In this document: positions 12,715 to 24,450 of the stretch, piece by piece
Position numbering within the stretch: the first letter of the stretch is position 1
Layout: each line of letters opens with the position of its first letter
Source of the DNA: Bretschneidera sinensis
Lineage: Eukaryota; Streptophyta; Magnoliopsida; Brassicales; Akaniaceae
Reading direction: 5' to 3'
DNA: 64,000 bases
Assembly (NCBI GenBank): GCA_023935145.1
Contig: CM043697.1
Coordinates: 45,424,501-45,488,500 of the forward strand
Program-made: the position numbers and the translations under genes
Notes under the pieces: generated by a model
Seen by the model: the letters and a program-made list of their open reading frames with translations, nothing else
Database searches by the model: none
Told to the model about the DNA's origin: nothing

Positions 12715-12881
12715 TGTTGTTTTTAATAGAGGAAATGAGACAATACAAAGAGGAGAATTGTATTGAATGGTGTGATTTACTTACAAGGGGGTTATCCTAT
12801 TTATACAGGCCAATAGGATAGGCAAAGCTATACACAACAATTGTGGGACTAAACTAACTAAGCCCATATAATACATTAACA
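12715..12881 (-). repeat. Copia LTR, middle (shared)
   Basis: Runs from TGTTGTTTTTAATAGAGG to TACATTAACA, 167 bases. It serves as 5' LTR of A and 3' LTR of B. The polypurine tract of B (minus strand GAGTTTGAGGGGGGAT) adjoins at 12882-12897. Its TGTTGTTTTTAATA start matches the right LTR of the unit 3 element (30421) rather than the outer LTRs of this block. Confidence 0.87.
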
Positions 12882-12894
12882 TCCCCCCTCAAAC

Positions 12895-15800
12895 TCAAGG
12901 CAGTAAATGGGAGGTGAACTTGAGTTTGGAAACCAGAGAGTGAAAGCGTCTGGGTGGATTAGCCTTAGTGAAAATGTCAGCTGTCTGATCGGCTGAATTG
13001 ACTGATTGTAGACGAACCGCATTCTGGAGAATGTGATGACGGATGAAGTGGAAATCATTCTCGATGTGTTTTGTACGCTCGTGGAAGACATCATTGTGAG
13101 CGATCTGAATAACACTCATGTTGTCACCGTGTAGGATAGTGGCAACAGAAGAAGAGATACCCATGTCAGCGAGTAGCCATCGAAGCAAGAGAAGTTCTTG
13201 AGTTGCATCAGCCATGGGATGATATTTAGCTTCAATACTGGAGCGAGCAACCACAATTTTTTTCTTACTACGCCAGGAAATGAGAGAATTACCCAAAAAG
13301 AAATAGTAACCAGTGGTTGAACGTTTGTCGGTGGGGTCTCCGGCCCAATCGGTATCAGAATAGGCTTGTAAGACTGGAGCAGATTGAGCTGAGAAATGAA
13401 GCCCATGAAATAAAGTACCATTGACATACCGAAGAATGCAAAGAACAACCGAGTAATGGGTGGTCCGAGGAGCGAACAAGAATTGGCTGACCTGATGAAC
13501 GACATAGGCAATGTTAGGGCAAGTGACAGTAAAATATACAAGACTTCCAACCAGTTGGCGATATAGAGTGGCATCCTGAAGAGATGAACCATTGAGTGGG
13601 GTAAGTTTGACGTTCAACTCGAGAGGAGTAGTGGTAATGGTTGAGTTAGTGATTCCAACCTTGGAAAGGAGATTTGAGGCATATTTGGCCTGAGAGAGAA
13701 AGAATCCATCAGGACTAGATGAGACTTTGAGGCCAAGAAAATAGGTGAGCACGCCAAGATCTTTCATCTTGAATTGGCCACTGAGAAACTTTTTGAGTTC
13801 AGAAATACCACGTAGATCATCTCCAGTAATAACCATATCATCCACATACAGTAAAAGAATAATAATACCATTGGCAGTATGGCGAATAAATAGAGCTAAA
13901 TCATGAGAACTCGGTGTGAACCCAAACTGATGAATGGTAGTGCTGAATTTGACAAACCAGGCATGTAGAGCTTGTTTCAAACCATTAGGGTACGGCGAAG
14001 GCGGCAAACTTTGTTTCGAGGGGCATCCAAGCCGGGATAGGTATGTATATAGACTTCCTCAAGAAGATCCCCACTGAGAAATGCATTTTTGACATCTATT
14101 TGAAATAAAGTCCATCTTCGAATGGCGGCGACAGTAAGGAGTGTACGGACAGATGTAAGCCTCGCCACTGGAGCAAATGTCTCTTCATAGTCAATGTCAT
14201 ATTCCTGAGCAAATCCCTTGGCAATAAGTCAGGCTTTATATTGTTCAACAGAGCCATCAGAAAGCATCTTGATCTTAAACACCCATTTGCACCCAATAAG
14301 AGTTTTTCTAGGGGCAGATCAACAATATCCCAAGTATGAGTTTTAGCTTGGGCCTGAAGTTCTTCATCCATTGCTTTCTACCAAAGAGGATTAGTACTAG
14401 CCTCATTATAGGATTAAGGCTCATGCAGATGAAGTATAGTGAAAAAACAATGATAATCACAATGATAATCAGCAAGATGAGAAGGGCGATGAGTTACCTT
14501 AGTAGATCTGCGGGGGTGATATGGAGGATGGCTCTCAGAGAAGTCGGTGCAGACTCATCAGACATATAAATATTCTCGGGGACGACCGATTAAGTCAGAG
14601 AGGTGAGGTTAGTTGATGGTTTTGGAGCTGGAGCTAGGTCTGGAGAGGTAGGATCAGCTGGTGATTTCGGAACAGAAGGGGTGATATCAGCTCGTGATTC
14701 TGAGGTGGACTCAACAGTACCTGAAACTGGATTCTCAGGAAATAACTCAATAGATGGATCCGTAAAGATTATGGAGTTAGCGATGGTTGACATGTCAAAT
14801 GACCGTAAGGAAGAGAACATTTGAAGCTCCTAAAAAATGACATGACAAGAGATTCAAAGAGTTTTAGAAATAGGATCCCAGCACTGATACCCTTTATATT
14901 CAATACTATATCCAATGAAACAACACATATGAGCCCTTGGTTGCAATTTGTTGTGTTTATGTGGTTTGAGAAGAATAAAACAAGCACAACCAAAGACTCT
15001 AAGGTCAGAGTAATCAAGAGATTTACCGAAAAGGTGCTCGAATAGAGACTGAGTCTGGATTACAGTGGAAGGGACACGGTTGATTGTGTACACTACGGTT
15101 AAGACAACATCACCCCAGAAACGTTTAGGACATGATGACGAAATGAGTAGAGCACGAACGGTGTGAATAATATGTCGATGTTTACGTTCAACTGATCAAT
15201 TTTGTTGGTAGGTTACAGGGCACAAGCGGTGGGGGAGCGTGCCATTTTTGCGAAGTAGGTTCAGAAAAGCACAGTCTTTATATTCCATTACATTATCTGA
15301 ACGAAAATTTTTGATATTCCGAGAGAATTGAGTTTGAACCATATAAGAAAAATCATAATATATTTGAAAGAGTTCATATTTATTTTTCATAAGAAACAAC
15401 CAAGTATAACGAGAATAGTCATCCACAAATATAACAAAATAGTGAGCACCACCCATTGATACATGAGAATAAAGCCCCCAAACATCAAAATGTATTAAAT
15501 CAAAAGGTGCAAGGAAATAGACTGACTCTCATTAAAAGGTAAAATTGATTGTTTTGCAAGTTGACAATGAAAACAATGAAAAGACTCATGCTCAAATGAA
15601 CCTAACTGACCATTAGAAATAAGAGAATGTAGAGGGTTGGATGATGTGCGACCTAATCAAGAGTGTCACAATTCCACAGGTGAGAGTGCTGGGATAGATA
15701 TGGCTGATTGGTTTGGTGATGGTAAGGATGGGACTTGGAGGTAAGTGAGCTCAAAAAGATATTCAACTTTACGGCCGGTTCCAAGGAGTTTTTCTGTCTG

Positions 15801-17205
15801 AGGGTTCTGCACACGACAACCAGTAGTAGAAAAATGCAAATCAAGTCCAAGATCACATAGTTGTCCAATAGATATAAGGTTAAACGTAAGATTAGGAACC
15901 AAATATGTGTCAGGGAGAGACATATGAGAATTATTAACATGTCCAGTATGGCTGACCAACATATTTGATCCATTGGCAGTGTGAATTGTAGGTGCATGCT
16001 CATCACGGGTTTTAGAGGAAAATATAGAAGCATCAGAAGTCATGTGATTGCAACGCAGAATCAAAATACAATCGGAATGTACCTGGTGTAGCTGACATGG
16101 CTATATTGTTACCAGTTTTATTTAGAACCTCGGAAAAAATAGTGCAGAAACCACTCCAATCAGGTGGAGAGCTGGATGAAGTTAGAATGCTACAGCAGCA
16201 GCATTCTTTGGCTTGGAATATAAAAGATTGCAAGAGCCTCAAGAGCGATATTGGTTCCCATTTGACTGATTTCACGATGGAAGTTTAGGGCAGTTTGCAA
16301 GATAGTGACCCGGTTCTTTGCAGACTTTACACAGGTAAGAAGGACATTTGAGCAATTCATGCCCTTGTGAATGACAATACTTGCAATATGGGCTTCTGGA
16401 ATGGGTTTGCCTTGGCAGTTGATGTGGCAAAAGCAACGGGTGCTGCAAGGTTAACATCTGTATGAGATCCTTGTAATGTGGCAAGACGTGTTTCCTCACT
16501 GAGTAGATCAGAAAGAACGTGGTTTAGGGGAGGTATAGCGCCCCGGTGTAAGATTGAAGCTCGTACAGGTTCAAATTCCTCCCTCAAGCCCATCAGGAAT
16601 TGCATAATGCGTGTCTCAGTTCAGTACTTTCCATGAACATCAGCGTCTTTTAGGCATTCCCAAGTTGGCTTAGTCAGAGCTAACTGGTTCCACACAGCAG
16701 TCATCGAAAATAGAAAACTGTTGACAGTTTGCCCAGGTTTTTAGCGCATGCTATGAAGGGTGGAAAGAAGATGATGCCGATTTAAGATGTCTTCCCTGGT
16801 GTAGCGGTGTTGGAGAAGATCCTAAGCTTCTTTAGCTATATGAAGTGTACCAAATTGAAGTTTGATTTCTAGGATAATAGTGGCACGAAACCATGTGAGA
16901 ATTTGGTGATTTTTACTATCCCAGTCCTCTAGACGGTCAATATATTTGTCAGCAAAAGAGGACTCATTTCATTTATTCATTTTAATAACTAAATAACAAG
17001 GTCTTTGTTTTTATTTTGTTGGAGGAATTTTGGCAGATAGGGCTCGATCTTTGTCGTCCTTCTTCTTGGGTTCAGTGATATCTCTAGTCACGTAACGCCA
17101 CAATTTTTGTCCATGGAGGAAACCAGACATTTCTTGAGCTCACACAACATAATTAGATTCATCCAGAACAGTAGTAATAACCCGGGGTAAGTCTGATTCA
17201 GCCAT
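12895..17205 (-). pseudogene. Copia gag-pol remnant B (RT YVDD retained)
   Basis: In minus-strand order: gag start near 17205, gag zinc-knuckle region (about 16600-16270, cysteines of KYCHSQGHELLKC visible), GAG_pre-integrase (about 16064-15650), integrase core remnant (GGAHYFVIFVDDYSRY, 15456), integrase C-terminus (15093), RT and RNase H. The longest piece, 14007-12895 (370 residues), carries LLLYVDDMVITGDD and RNase H motifs, so RT is more complete than in A. Stops and frameshifts elsewhere make it non-functional. A filler of about 93 bases interrupts gag at about 16955-17047. Confidence 0.85.
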
Positions 17206-17696
17206 AGGCGCAAAGAGGAAGGTGAACCGGTGTAGAAACCACAAAAAAAAAATATAAAAAGAAGTATGTTCTGTGAGCCTTAAATCACAAAACAGATGCC
17301 AAAAGCAGAATCAGAATGTTGAAAAACCCCAGGAACCGATCCAACTTTGCAGAAAACCGGTCTAAAAATACCTAAACCGATCAAAGAGAAGTACCTCCAA
17401 GAAACCGGTGACGTGGCGATCAACTGATGATGTGGTGGTCAACGGGTGATGTGGCGGTCAACTGATGATGTGGTGATCAATGGGTGACATGGCATTGGCG
17501 TGGCTTTTAGGGCTGATGTGGCAGTAGCATGTCTGAAATATGAGCGGTAGCGGAGATAACGTCGATGGAGAATGAGACTCCGACTACAGTGATGACCATG
17601 AAAATGATATACTAGAAGTTTTTCTGATGTGAAGGATCCACTAATAGTGGCAATCATAGAGCATACTCAACTTTTAATATACCGAGAACCACTAAG

Positions 17697-17708
17697 GCTC
17701 TGATACCA
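17697..17708 (-). promoter_or_regulatory. Primer binding site of copia copy B (iMet)
   Basis: Minus-strand TGGTATCAGAGC directly follows the 5' LTR, a perfect 12-base complement of the initiator-Met tRNA 3' end. It fixes the element's minus orientation. Confidence 0.9.
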
Positions 17709-17875
17709 TGTTGATTTTAAGAGAGGAAGTGAGACAATACAAAAAGGAGAATTGTATTGAATGGTGTGATTTACTTACAATGGAGCTTTCCTATTTATAC
17801 AAGCCAATAGGAGAGGCAAAGCTATACACAACAATTGTGGGATTAAACTAACTAAGCCCATATAATACATTAACA
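17709..17875 (-). repeat. Copia LTR, right (5' LTR of internal region B)
   Basis: 167 bases, TGTTGATTTTAAGAGAGG to ATACATTAACA, followed by the ACTTG target-site copy at 17876-17880. Its first bases agree with the left LTR at 8353. Confidence 0.88.
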
Positions 17876-19246
17876 ACTTGGATGGCTAATTTTCTTTTGA
17901 AAATCAGCTACTATAAGAAGCAACAAAGTTCAAATTTGTTGGTTGTCTTTTAGAATGCTTTTGAGGGACATTATGGAATGGAAGTGACTATGTGCTTTCT
18001 GTTTAGAGCGATTTCATGTTTGATTATGAGATGTTGTTAATTTTCCATAGGGAAACTTCTCTTTTCGTCTTTCTCAAATACGCCATGTTCAATAACACAG
18101 CTTAGTATCAAAGCAAATATGAAGGCAGGACTGCCCTTTTCAGTCTTGCTTTGTGATCATCTATCTGTGAATTCAAGATGAAGCTAAAACTACTAAATCA
18201 TGGTAGATTAATTTGTTTTTAGAAGGCCTCTTGAGAAATTACTTGTGCTTGTTTCAAGTATCCATGTTCAAGTTGAAATTTCTTGACCTTCTCCGCCAGG
18301 TTTCCCAAATATAAATGAAAAACTTCTCAATATGATCTAGAAATTTGAGCATATGCCCACTTTACTTAAATTGCAGGTGATAAAAAATGATATATACAGA
18401 GAACTAAACACATGCATGCAGAAAAAAAATCATATAATATCCTTTATGTTTTTTTGGTGAGCTTGAATCTGCTCACCATAAATCTTTTGACAAACTGTTA
18501 GCTTTTCACATTGGATCTGCTCGAAACAGTTTTGATTAGATCTGTCGAATTTGGGTGCAATCAGAAATAAAATTCATTTCCTATATTTTATATACAAACT
18601 TTGACATGTGCATATTTTTATTAGTCTATTTAGATAATAAAAAAATAAATTACATTGTACTACTTCCATATTTACTTAAATGATACTATCCACGACTCAA
18701 AATAAAATAACAACTTTCACTATTAAACAGCCCTAAAATGAATTTTTTTGGAGAATCAAAATTTTAATTGGATATTACTTCTGATGATGACCAAAGTACC
18801 TTTAAGTATTATAAATGTTATTTTTTGAAAAATAAAAATATTAGTGGTGAAACATATTTAATAAGAAATTTTTTAAGGTTTTTTTAAAAAGAAAATTATC
18901 ATCATTCTTTTTTCAAAAATTGTTTAAAATATATTTTAAATGAATTTATATTCTACTATACGGTATAAATTTAAAAAAAAATTGCTTCATATATTTTATA
19001 TTTTAAAAAATATTATGATATCATTGCCTATCGTATCCTAAAATAAATGAAAATAAAATACCATCAAAAAAGAAAATTAAATATTTTAAATGAAAAATTT
19101 GTTGATATGTGCTTTTATAAAATTAAATAACCTAACATCTCAAATAAATAAATAACAAAAACCATCATAAAATAAAAATTAAAGACAAATTTTCTATTTT
19201 AAAAATTAAAACGATACTATAAGTTTTAATTTTTTAAAAAAAACCA
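17876..19246. other. Unit 2 upstream flank, first part; no gene
   Basis: Aligns to unit 1 from the ACTTG site near 2874 to about 4233. The region equivalent to the 2871 ORF has stops here (ACTATAAGAAG, TTTTAGAATG). It breaks off at about 19243 where the inserted left-flank copy begins. Confidence 0.6.
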
Positions 19247-19680
19247 TCGGGTTTCTTCCATAGTTTTAGGGGTGAACGGTATCACTTAAGTGAATATTAA
19301 GGTAGAACACGCCAACAAACAGGTTATAGAGAACTATTTAACTATAGACACTCATCTCTACGTAATGTTATAGAATGTTGTTTTGGGGTCTTAAAGGCGT
19401 GCTTTCCAATTTTAAAAATGATGCCTAGATTCAAGCCCGCTAGACAACCTCTTATAGTTGTTGTTTGTTGCGTCGTACATAATTTTGTACGCCAGTGTTC
19501 TCAAAGTGATCAATCGTTTAATTAATGGGAAGCAGAGGGCCATGAAGTAGAAAGCGAATGAGGGTCGAGCACATTACAAATAATTATACAGTTGATTTGT
19601 CTGATGCGTGTGCAGCAGCTATGGCTGCGTTTCGTGAGCTTATTGCCAATCAGATGTGGGCAGACCGTTTTGATATTTGA
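19247..19680 (+). pseudogene. PIF/Harbinger transposase remnant, second copy (C-terminal part)
   Basis: Same motif block as the copy at 201-633 (RGERYHLSEY, RHSSLRNVIE, VVHNFVRQ). It starts abruptly in the middle of the coding region because the transplanted segment begins there. An extra T in CCATAGTTTTAGG and the shared TAA/TGA stops make it non-functional. Confidence 0.8.
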
Positions 19681-21700
19681 TTTAATATCTGGTAATCATG
19701 TTAATCTTTGTCGGTAAGATTTAGTTAATTTAACGTCCTTATTTGTGTTAATTTAGTTTTTTTTAGTTACTGAATTATTTTTTTTTATTCTTAGGAGTAT
19801 ATTTCACATATTAATATATTATTTGACTTATAGGGTGTAAGGATAGCAAACCAGCCAAATTGGGTAGTTGAGGCAAACCCTTTTGAAGGAAGAATTTTGG
19901 GCCGTTCATTTTCATATTATCAATTTATCAAAGTTGTATTTGATCAATGAATATTGTATCTTAAAGTTATTCTCAAGTATCTTATTTTTAAGAAGATAAG
20001 TATGTCATATTTTAGATATTGAACAAACTTGAATATTGTATTTGATGAGTTGGTTGTTCATATTTTATCAAATTGTTGTATTGTATTTTTTATTTTTATT
20101 TTTAAGAATTTATTTAACAAACAAAAATGACATGACAAGGGGAAGAGTGTTGTCATGGTTGATCTATGATATATAAAAAATACTAATATTTTAAAAATAA
20201 AATAATATTAATTATTTTCAAATATTTAGTGTGTGCTTAAAAAAAATGTATTTAGTAAATATGAGAAATAAAATTAATTTTAGATATTAAAATTTAAACT
20301 AAAAACTAAAAACAATTACAAGAAGGTGTAATCCAAACAGTATTCTATTTTCAAAACAGTTTTCAAAATAAGATTATCCAAACAACATTTCACTGTTTTC
20401 TGTTTTGAAAATAGTTTTTGAGTTATAGTTATCCAAACGTGTTTTCTTCAGAAAACATCAGAAAATTGTTTTCAGTTTTCATTTTCGAAAACAGTTTTCG
20501 AACACTGAAAACTGTTACCCAAACATGCCCCTAAATTAGTGTTTTCTGACATAATTTTCGAAAAATAGACCTAAAATTAGTGTTCACTTCTCTGTTTCAT
20601 TATTCTTCCATGGGAATTTTGAAAATAAAATAATATTAATTATTTTTAAATATTTAGTAAATATGAGAAATAAAATTAATATAGATTTTAAATTTAAACT
20701 CAAAACTAAAAATAATTACAAGGTGTATGAAAACAGTTTTCAAAATAAGATTATCCAAACAATATTTCGTTGTTTTTTGTTTTGGAAACAATTTTCGAGT
20801 TACAGTTATCCAAACATGTTTTCTTCAGAAAACTGTTACCCAAACATACCATTAGTATTTCTAATCCCACCAACTAGATAGAGATTTAAAATTTTCTATA
20901 CCCAAAAAAAAACTAAAAATAAATTATTAACATAAAAGATATGATTAGACTGCAGTAATTTTACAACTCTGAATATTTGATAAAGATAAAGAAACCACAA
21001 TGAGGTATAATCGTACAACAAGTTTGACATCTCCGGATTCGGACCAATGAAATATATACTAATGGATTTTTCAAAAAAAAAATAGTCTTTTTTTAGTCAT
21101 TTTGTATTATCAATAGAGTTCATTTGTATAACTAATGGATTTTTCAAAAAAATACTAATAAATTTCTTTTTAAAAAAATGGCAAAACTTACTATTATAGG
21201 TAAATATTTAATTGGTATACTTGAAGAATGAGATTTATCTACAAAATACCTCCTAGGATCGGTGATTTGAATATTTAATTGGTATATTTAAGGTTATGGG
21301 CACTTTTTGAGAATAAAAAGAAAAGACTCCTTATTAGTATGTTAATTTTTTGTTTTAGTTTAAATCATTTGATTTAGATCAGTTGAAAATTTTATTAATA
21401 ATTTTAAAATTTTTACTGATGATATTAATTTTTAGGTTTTACATTTATGTTCACATTATTAATTAAGCTCCTCAAAATTAACAATGAATTTTTCTGTAGA
21501 TCTAAACCATTAGGTTTAGACTAAAGCAATCAAAAAAATTTGACAAGACGGATAGCTTAATAAGATTACAGTTAAAAAGCAAACATGTCTTACAACACCT
21601 TCAATGACTAACATACCCCTATAACACAAGCAAAGATTAACAACTCTCTAAATTATGGGGGCACTTTAATTGTCTGGGCAGAATTGAAATTTTATATATA
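19247..21700 (+). repeat. Transplanted copy of the left flank (201 to about 2607) inside unit 2
   Basis: Starting at TCGGGTTTCTTCC the sequence matches 201 to about 2607 nearly base for base, including the transposase remnant and the transposon ends. At 21701 it returns to unit sequence equivalent to 4009. Unit sequence 4009 to about 4233 is therefore present on both sides of the insert (19020-19243 and 21701-21930). An 80-codon ORF at 20663 lies in transposon-end sequence and is not considered a gene. Confidence 0.85.
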
Positions 21701-22588
21701 TTATGATATCATTGTCTATCGTATCCTAAAATAAATGAAAATAAAATACCATCAAAAAAGAAAATTAAATATTTTAAATGAAAAATTTGTTGATATGTGT
21801 TTTTATAAAATTAAATAACCTAACATCTCAAATAAATAAATAACAAAAACTATCATAAAATAAAAATTAAAGACAAATTTTCTATTTTAAAAATTAAAAC
21901 GATACTATAAGTTTTAATTTTTAAAAAAAATCAAAATTCAATAACCCAAAAATTTGTGTTATAGATAATTGATAAATAGATTTATTAAACTTATCATAAT
22001 CGTTCGGAGATCTTTTAATACTAAAAGTACTTTGGTCATCATGAAAAGTAATATCGAATTAAAATTTTAATTTTTCAAAAAAAATTATTTTGAGACTACT
22101 TGATGATTAAAATGAATATCTTAAAGTGAATCGTATGTTTTAAAAAGATTTAATATATAATTTTTTATTTTATTATACTCGGAAATAATGCATTACACAT
22201 GCTTAAAAAAAATCGATTGAATAAACTACATGTGACTAATTATACTATAATTTATTGAATAGATGACTCGGGAGAATAAAAGTTGCAAATAATTAAAAAG
22301 AAATGAAAAGCTGCATGTGACTAATTCACAACGTGGGAGCTTTGTTGTCTATACATTCTAACAAAAATAATGATCCATTCTTAAGAAGCTGATATTTTAT
22401 CAACCTCGTGACAATTTTTGGATGCATGAAATAAAAAAATGAGGTCCATTTTGGAGGCTAATTTTTTTTTTTTTTAACAATTGTTCAGAAATAAACCTAA
22501 TTTCATAAGGAATAGAGTAATAGCATTTTGTGGACCCAAATATTTATCTTTTAATACAAAGAGTATATGAGTTTAATGGTAGGCGGCC

Positions 22589-22596
22589 TATATAAG
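22589..22596 (+). promoter_or_regulatory. TATA box of OMT copy 2
   Basis: TATATAAG in the same context as in copy 1, 81 bases upstream of its distance-matched ATG because the leader has an extra TGCAGTAA and a longer A run. An in-frame ATG at 22605 lies only 9 bases past the TATA box and is unlikely to be in the mRNA. Confidence 0.7.
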
Positions 22597-22676
22597 TGAG
22601 CACCATGCCCTTATATGCATGCAGTAATGCAGTAAGCACGAAGAAACAAAAAAAAAAAAAAAAAATTATAAGGAAA

Positions 22677-24450
22677 ATGGGCTCCTTAGCAGAAACTAAT
22701 TATCCCACAGTTAACAAGCCAGAAGAAGAAGATTTCTCAAGTGCCATGCAATTGGTAATGGGCTCAGTGGTATCCATGACCTTGAAAGCAGCAATTGAGC
22801 TTGACATTTTTGAGATCATAGCCAAAGCAGGCTCAGGTGCCATGCTCTCTGCTGCAGAGATTGTAGCCCAGATGCCCAATTGCAACAACCCAGATGCACC
22901 CATCATGCTAGACCGGATCCTCAGGTTTCTGGTTAGCCACGGCGCGCTTGGTTGCTCTGTGGTTGGCCTTGATGAGAGGCTCTACAGTCTTACTCCACTC
23001 GCCAAATACTTTGTGCGTAACCAAGATGGTGTCTCATTAGGCCCCCTAAACGCCTTGATTCAAGACAAGATCTTATTGGCCAACTGGTTTGTTTAATTCT
23101 TTATCCCTTTTTAGTTTTTCCCCTCATGCCATGTTAAATATTATTTTATTTTATATTACTAATTCATAAATAGTTAAAAAGAGAAAAATCTATAAATATT
23201 AATGATTAATTACACATTTGTAGGTATGAACTAAAAAATGCAGTTCTCGAAGGAGGAATCCCATTTGACAGGGCTCATGGGGTGAATGCCTTTGAATATC
23301 CTCAACTGGACCAAAGGTTCAATGAAGTTTTTAATACTGGAATGTACAACCACACTACCTTAGTTATTAACGAAATCCTCAAACGCTACAATGGTTTCGA
23401 GCAACTGAAGCTGTTGGTTGACGTTGGTGGTGGTTTAGGAGTCACTCTTCATGCCATCACTTCCAAATATCCACATATTAAGGGTATTAATTTTGATTTG
23501 CCTCATGTCATACAACAAGCCCCGTCCAAACCTGGTATGATTTTTCTCTATATATATATTTTAAATTTTTTTTCTTCTCTTCTATTATATGTTTATTGTT
23601 TTCTTTTTCTTTTTCTTTTTTCTTTACATAAAAAAAATATTTCACAATCAAAGATCAAAGCAGTGAACATATTTTAAATAATTTTTCCTGCCGTCAAAGT
23701 ATAAATTGTTAATGCATGCACATACGTGTACCTGTGTTGAACCAATAGGTTAATTAGTAACGATAAAGTATTAGTTGTATGTAAACAATACTTGATAAAT
23801 TAAAAGACAATTAGACATATGTGAGTCACATGTAAGATTAATTCGTACTTATTACAAGTGTAGTATTTGATAATTTCACTTAAGTAGCTTTTAATTGAAT
23901 TAGTTCACTTATTAATGAGATCAAGAGATTGTATTACAGGTGTGGAGCATGTTGGAGGAGATATGTTCGAAAGCATTCCAAACGGAGATGCTATTTTTAT
24001 GATGGTGAGTTGAAATTTTTGTTTTGTTTGTTCTCCAATTAATTTTTGTAATACGGTTTAACTTATAGGATTAATAAGTTGTTTGTTAGACTATATATAC
24101 TTACTCTCTGAAATCCAATGACTAATATGAAGAAATGTGAATTAATATTGTAGTGGATACTTCATGATTGGACCGATGAATATTGCGTGAAAATATTGAA
24201 AAACTGCTACAATGTCATTCCTGATTATGGAAAGGTAATCGTTGTTGAAGTAATTCTTCCAGTTATGCCGGATAATAGTGTCGCAGTAAGGACTGCTTCT
24301 CAATTTGATATTGGTATGATGACTCAAAGCCGAGGAGGAAAAGAGCGAACAAGGGATGAATTCATGGCTTTGGCAACTAAAGCTGGATTTAGTGGTATCA
24401 TATTCAAATGTTTTGTTTGTAATTTCTGGGTCATGGAGTTCTTCAAATAA
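22677..24450 (+). CDS. Plant O-methyltransferase, COMT-like, copy 2 (intact, 4 exons)
   Basis: Paralogue of copy 1 with the same structure: exons 22677-23086, 23224-23534, 23940-24004 and 24154-24450, 1083 bases, 360 residues. The SAM motif LVDVGGGLG and catalytic His, Glu, Glu (ILHDW, VVEVILP, GGKERT) are all kept. Differences from copy 1 seen by eye include a Thr to Ser near residue 23, Asn to Asp, Ile to Thr, Cys to Arg and Glu to Lys changes in exon 2, and three lysine replacements in exon 3 (DMFKS to DMFES, IPKGD to IPNGD, and the lysine just before WILHDW to methionine). Intron 3 is 23 bases longer. Splice sites are unchanged, so it should be expressed if the promoter is active; whether substrate choice differs cannot be read from the sequence. 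Confidence 0.88.

Larger units (their letters stand above)
8353..17875 (-). mobile_element. Compound Ty1/copia block: LTR-int A-LTR-int B-LTR
   Basis: Three short LTRs of about 167 bases (8353-8517, 12715-12881, 17709-17875) enclose two internal regions that both read on the minus strand. Only one target-site duplication, ACTTG at 8348-8352 and 17876-17880, flanks the whole block; the middle LTR has none. That is the product expected from LTR-LTR unequal exchange between two copies at the same site, not of two separate insertions. Short LTRs, an iMet primer site and the integrase/RT sequence style suggest an Ale/Retrofit-like lineage (inference). Confidence 0.88.

Noticed and set aside
17697..17708. 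tRNA-like fragments (GCTCTGATACCA at several places)
   Set aside because: Each sits directly next to a copia LTR and is a primer binding site, not a tRNA gene.
22605..22679. In-frame upstream ATG that would extend OMT copy 2 by 24 residues
   Set aside because: It lies only 9 bases past the TATA box, so it should precede the transcription start. Copy 1 has it out of frame and the extension is a Lys run from a poly(A) tract.
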